Shown: in pieces, positions 6,579 to 7,308 of the stretch | How the letters are laid out: every line of letters starts with the position of its first letter | How positions within the stretch are numbered: position 1 is the first letter of the stretch | From: a bacterium | Lineage (GTDB): Bacteria > Thermosulfidibacterota > Thermosulfidibacteria > Thermosulfidibacterales > Thermosulfidibacteraceae | Direction: 5' to 3' | Length of the DNA stretch: 7,308 nucleotides | Assembly: GCA_027022065.1 (NCBI GenBank) | Contig: JALVZS010000166.1 | Location: forward strand, 1 to 7,308 | Program-made: the position numbers and the translations under genes | The notes under the pieces: model-generated | Seen by the model: only the letters and a program-made list of their open reading frames with translations | The model's database searches: none | What the model was told of the DNA's origin: nothing

Positions 6579-7308
6579 ATGAAGGGGATGGGTAAAGTAC
6601 TTTTAGTCCTTGTTGTCTTTATTTTGATTTTCAAAGGGTCTTATGCTTTACCACCTTCGCAAAATGGAACTGCGGATGAAATGGGGTATGTGTTGGAACA
6701 TGCAGAGGAGAGATTTCCATATCTGAGATTGTTTTTAGATTATGTTGTTAATTATTATCAACAACTTGATCCTGAGGAGAAGCAAGAGTTTGCTATAATA
6801 AATATGATGTATTTATTCTATATTGATAGAATTTTAAATGATACTTATGCAAATGTGGAAGGAGCAGAGCCTCCATATTTAGAGTTATATAATCGTTTTA
6901 TTGATGATCTAATTAATGGAAATGGCGTCTTAAGTCCAAGAGATCTTTATATCTCACTTTTAAAAGGATTTGGTAGTGTTGATAAGCAATTGACCCACAC
7001 TTATGGAGAGCCAAATCTTAGTGGTAAAAAGAAGGAAGAGAATGGGAAAAATGAGGATGAAAGTGGAAGGAATGATAAATATAATGAATCTCAAAGAAAT
7101 GATAATAATGGAGAGAATAAAAACAACAACTCTCATTCCAATAATCCTTCAGGGGTAAATAATGGAAATTACGGTTATGGTGACTATGGAAACGGTAATC
7201 CTTATGGCAATTCAAATTATCCTTCTTCTGGTTCCTCGAGTGGTAGTTCTTCTTCCAACCATCAAGGTTCATCTAATACTTCTAATGTAAGCAATAATGG
7301 TAATGCTA
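6579..7308 (+). CDS. Exported protein of unknown function with an Asn/Gly/Ser/Tyr-rich tail, 3'-truncated by the window
   Basis: The frame is open from ATG 6579 to the window edge, giving 243 complete codons with no stop. An in-frame TAA at 6564-6566 bars an earlier start; ATG 6588 is a possible alternative. A classic signal peptide is seen: MKGMGK, a hydrophobic stretch at residues 7-18, and a likely signal peptidase I site after SYA (A23). Residues 24-147 contain hydrophobic and acidic stretches that look helical (for example the region around FLDYVVNYYQQL), with no motif I recognise. From about 149 the protein becomes low-complexity: a charged K/E/N part, an N/G/Y part around 195-214 and a Ser-rich part after 215. 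Of the last 96 residues, 26 are Asn. No cysteine occurs. Base composition is strikingly AT-rich: 12 of 60 bases are G or C at 6781-6840, against 37 of 60 at 1021-1080. It has its own promoter. Possible roles such as a surface, matrix or filament protein are guesses. Confidence 0.85.
   Translation, partial: MKGMGKVLLVLVVFILIFKGSYALPPSQNGTADEMGYVLEHAEERFPYLRLFLDYVVNYYQQLDPEEKQEFAIINMMYLFYIDRILNDTYANVEGAEPPYLELYNRFIDDLINGNGVLSPRDLYISLLKGFGSVDKQLTHTYGEPNLSGKKKEENGKNEDESGRNDKYNESQRNDNNGENKNNNSHSNNPSGVNNGNYGYGDYGNGNPYGNSNYPSSGSSSGSSSSNHQGSSNTSNVSNNGNA

Noticed and set aside
7161-7265. Tandem DNA repeat in the N/G/Y- and S-rich tail
   Set aside because: The residues recur, but no fixed period or repeated DNA unit could be seen, so it is low complexity rather than a tandem array in the visible part.
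7018-7272. A - strand frame of 84 codons rich in His, Tyr, Phe and Ser
   Set aside because: It is the complement of the low-complexity AAT/GGA/TCT-rich tail of the exported protein, and its odd composition follows from that.
1-7308. CRISPR arrays, tRNA or rRNA genes, insertion sequences, attachment sites
   Set aside because: I saw no regularly spaced repeats, no cloverleaf or rRNA-like stretch, no transposase motifs and no terminal inverted repeats. All gaps between genes are shorter than 80 bp.

Overview
The window looks like ordinary bacterial chromosome with densely packed genes. Codon use is rich in AGG/AGA for Arg and ATA for Ile, and local GC content is moderate to high in most genes. 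That pattern is common in deep-branching thermophilic bacteria such as Aquificota and their neighbours, but this is an impression only. No rRNA or other marker gene is present to fix the phylum. A peptide deformylase argues for Bacteria rather than Archaea.

Layout: (1) From 2 to 2027 on the + strand lies a two-gene unit: the 3' part of a CaiB/BaiF-type CoA-transferase, then a complete glutaryl-CoA dehydrogenase. Together they would activate glutarate (or a similar dicarboxylate) and oxidatively decarboxylate it to crotonyl-CoA. (2) From about 2030 to 5388 on the - strand lies a three-gene unit. In order of transcription it holds an AhbD/NirJ-like radical SAM/SPASM protein, uroporphyrinogen decarboxylase (HemE), and a RsmB/NOL1-NOP2/Sun-type RNA m5C methyltransferase. 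The first two share a TGATG junction and the last two overlap by 40 bp. The first two point to a haem/tetrapyrrole step. (3) From 5459 to 6516 on the + strand lie a double-ACT (GcvR-like) protein and peptide deformylase, nearly touching. (4) From 6579 to the window edge lies an unlisted, truncated gene for an exported protein. It has a signal peptide, a short helical-looking domain and a long Asn/Gly/Ser/Tyr-rich tail. It is clearly AT-rich compared with its neighbours and is preceded by a near-consensus sigma-70-type promoter that overlaps the deformylase stop codon.

The two convergent units meet at a GC-rich hairpin at 2035-2052. The methyltransferase reading frame runs 123 bp into the dehydrogenase gene, but a single-base indel in the hairpin's homopolymers would end it exactly at the junction. 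The two divergent units at 5389-5458 share a 70-bp gap holding a perfect TTGACA box facing the haem genes. No RNA genes, insertion sequences, CRISPR arrays or attachment sites were seen. The most unusual items are the Asn-rich exported protein and the pairing of HemE with an AhbD-like radical SAM enzyme. Most of the rest is recognisable metabolism or housekeeping.
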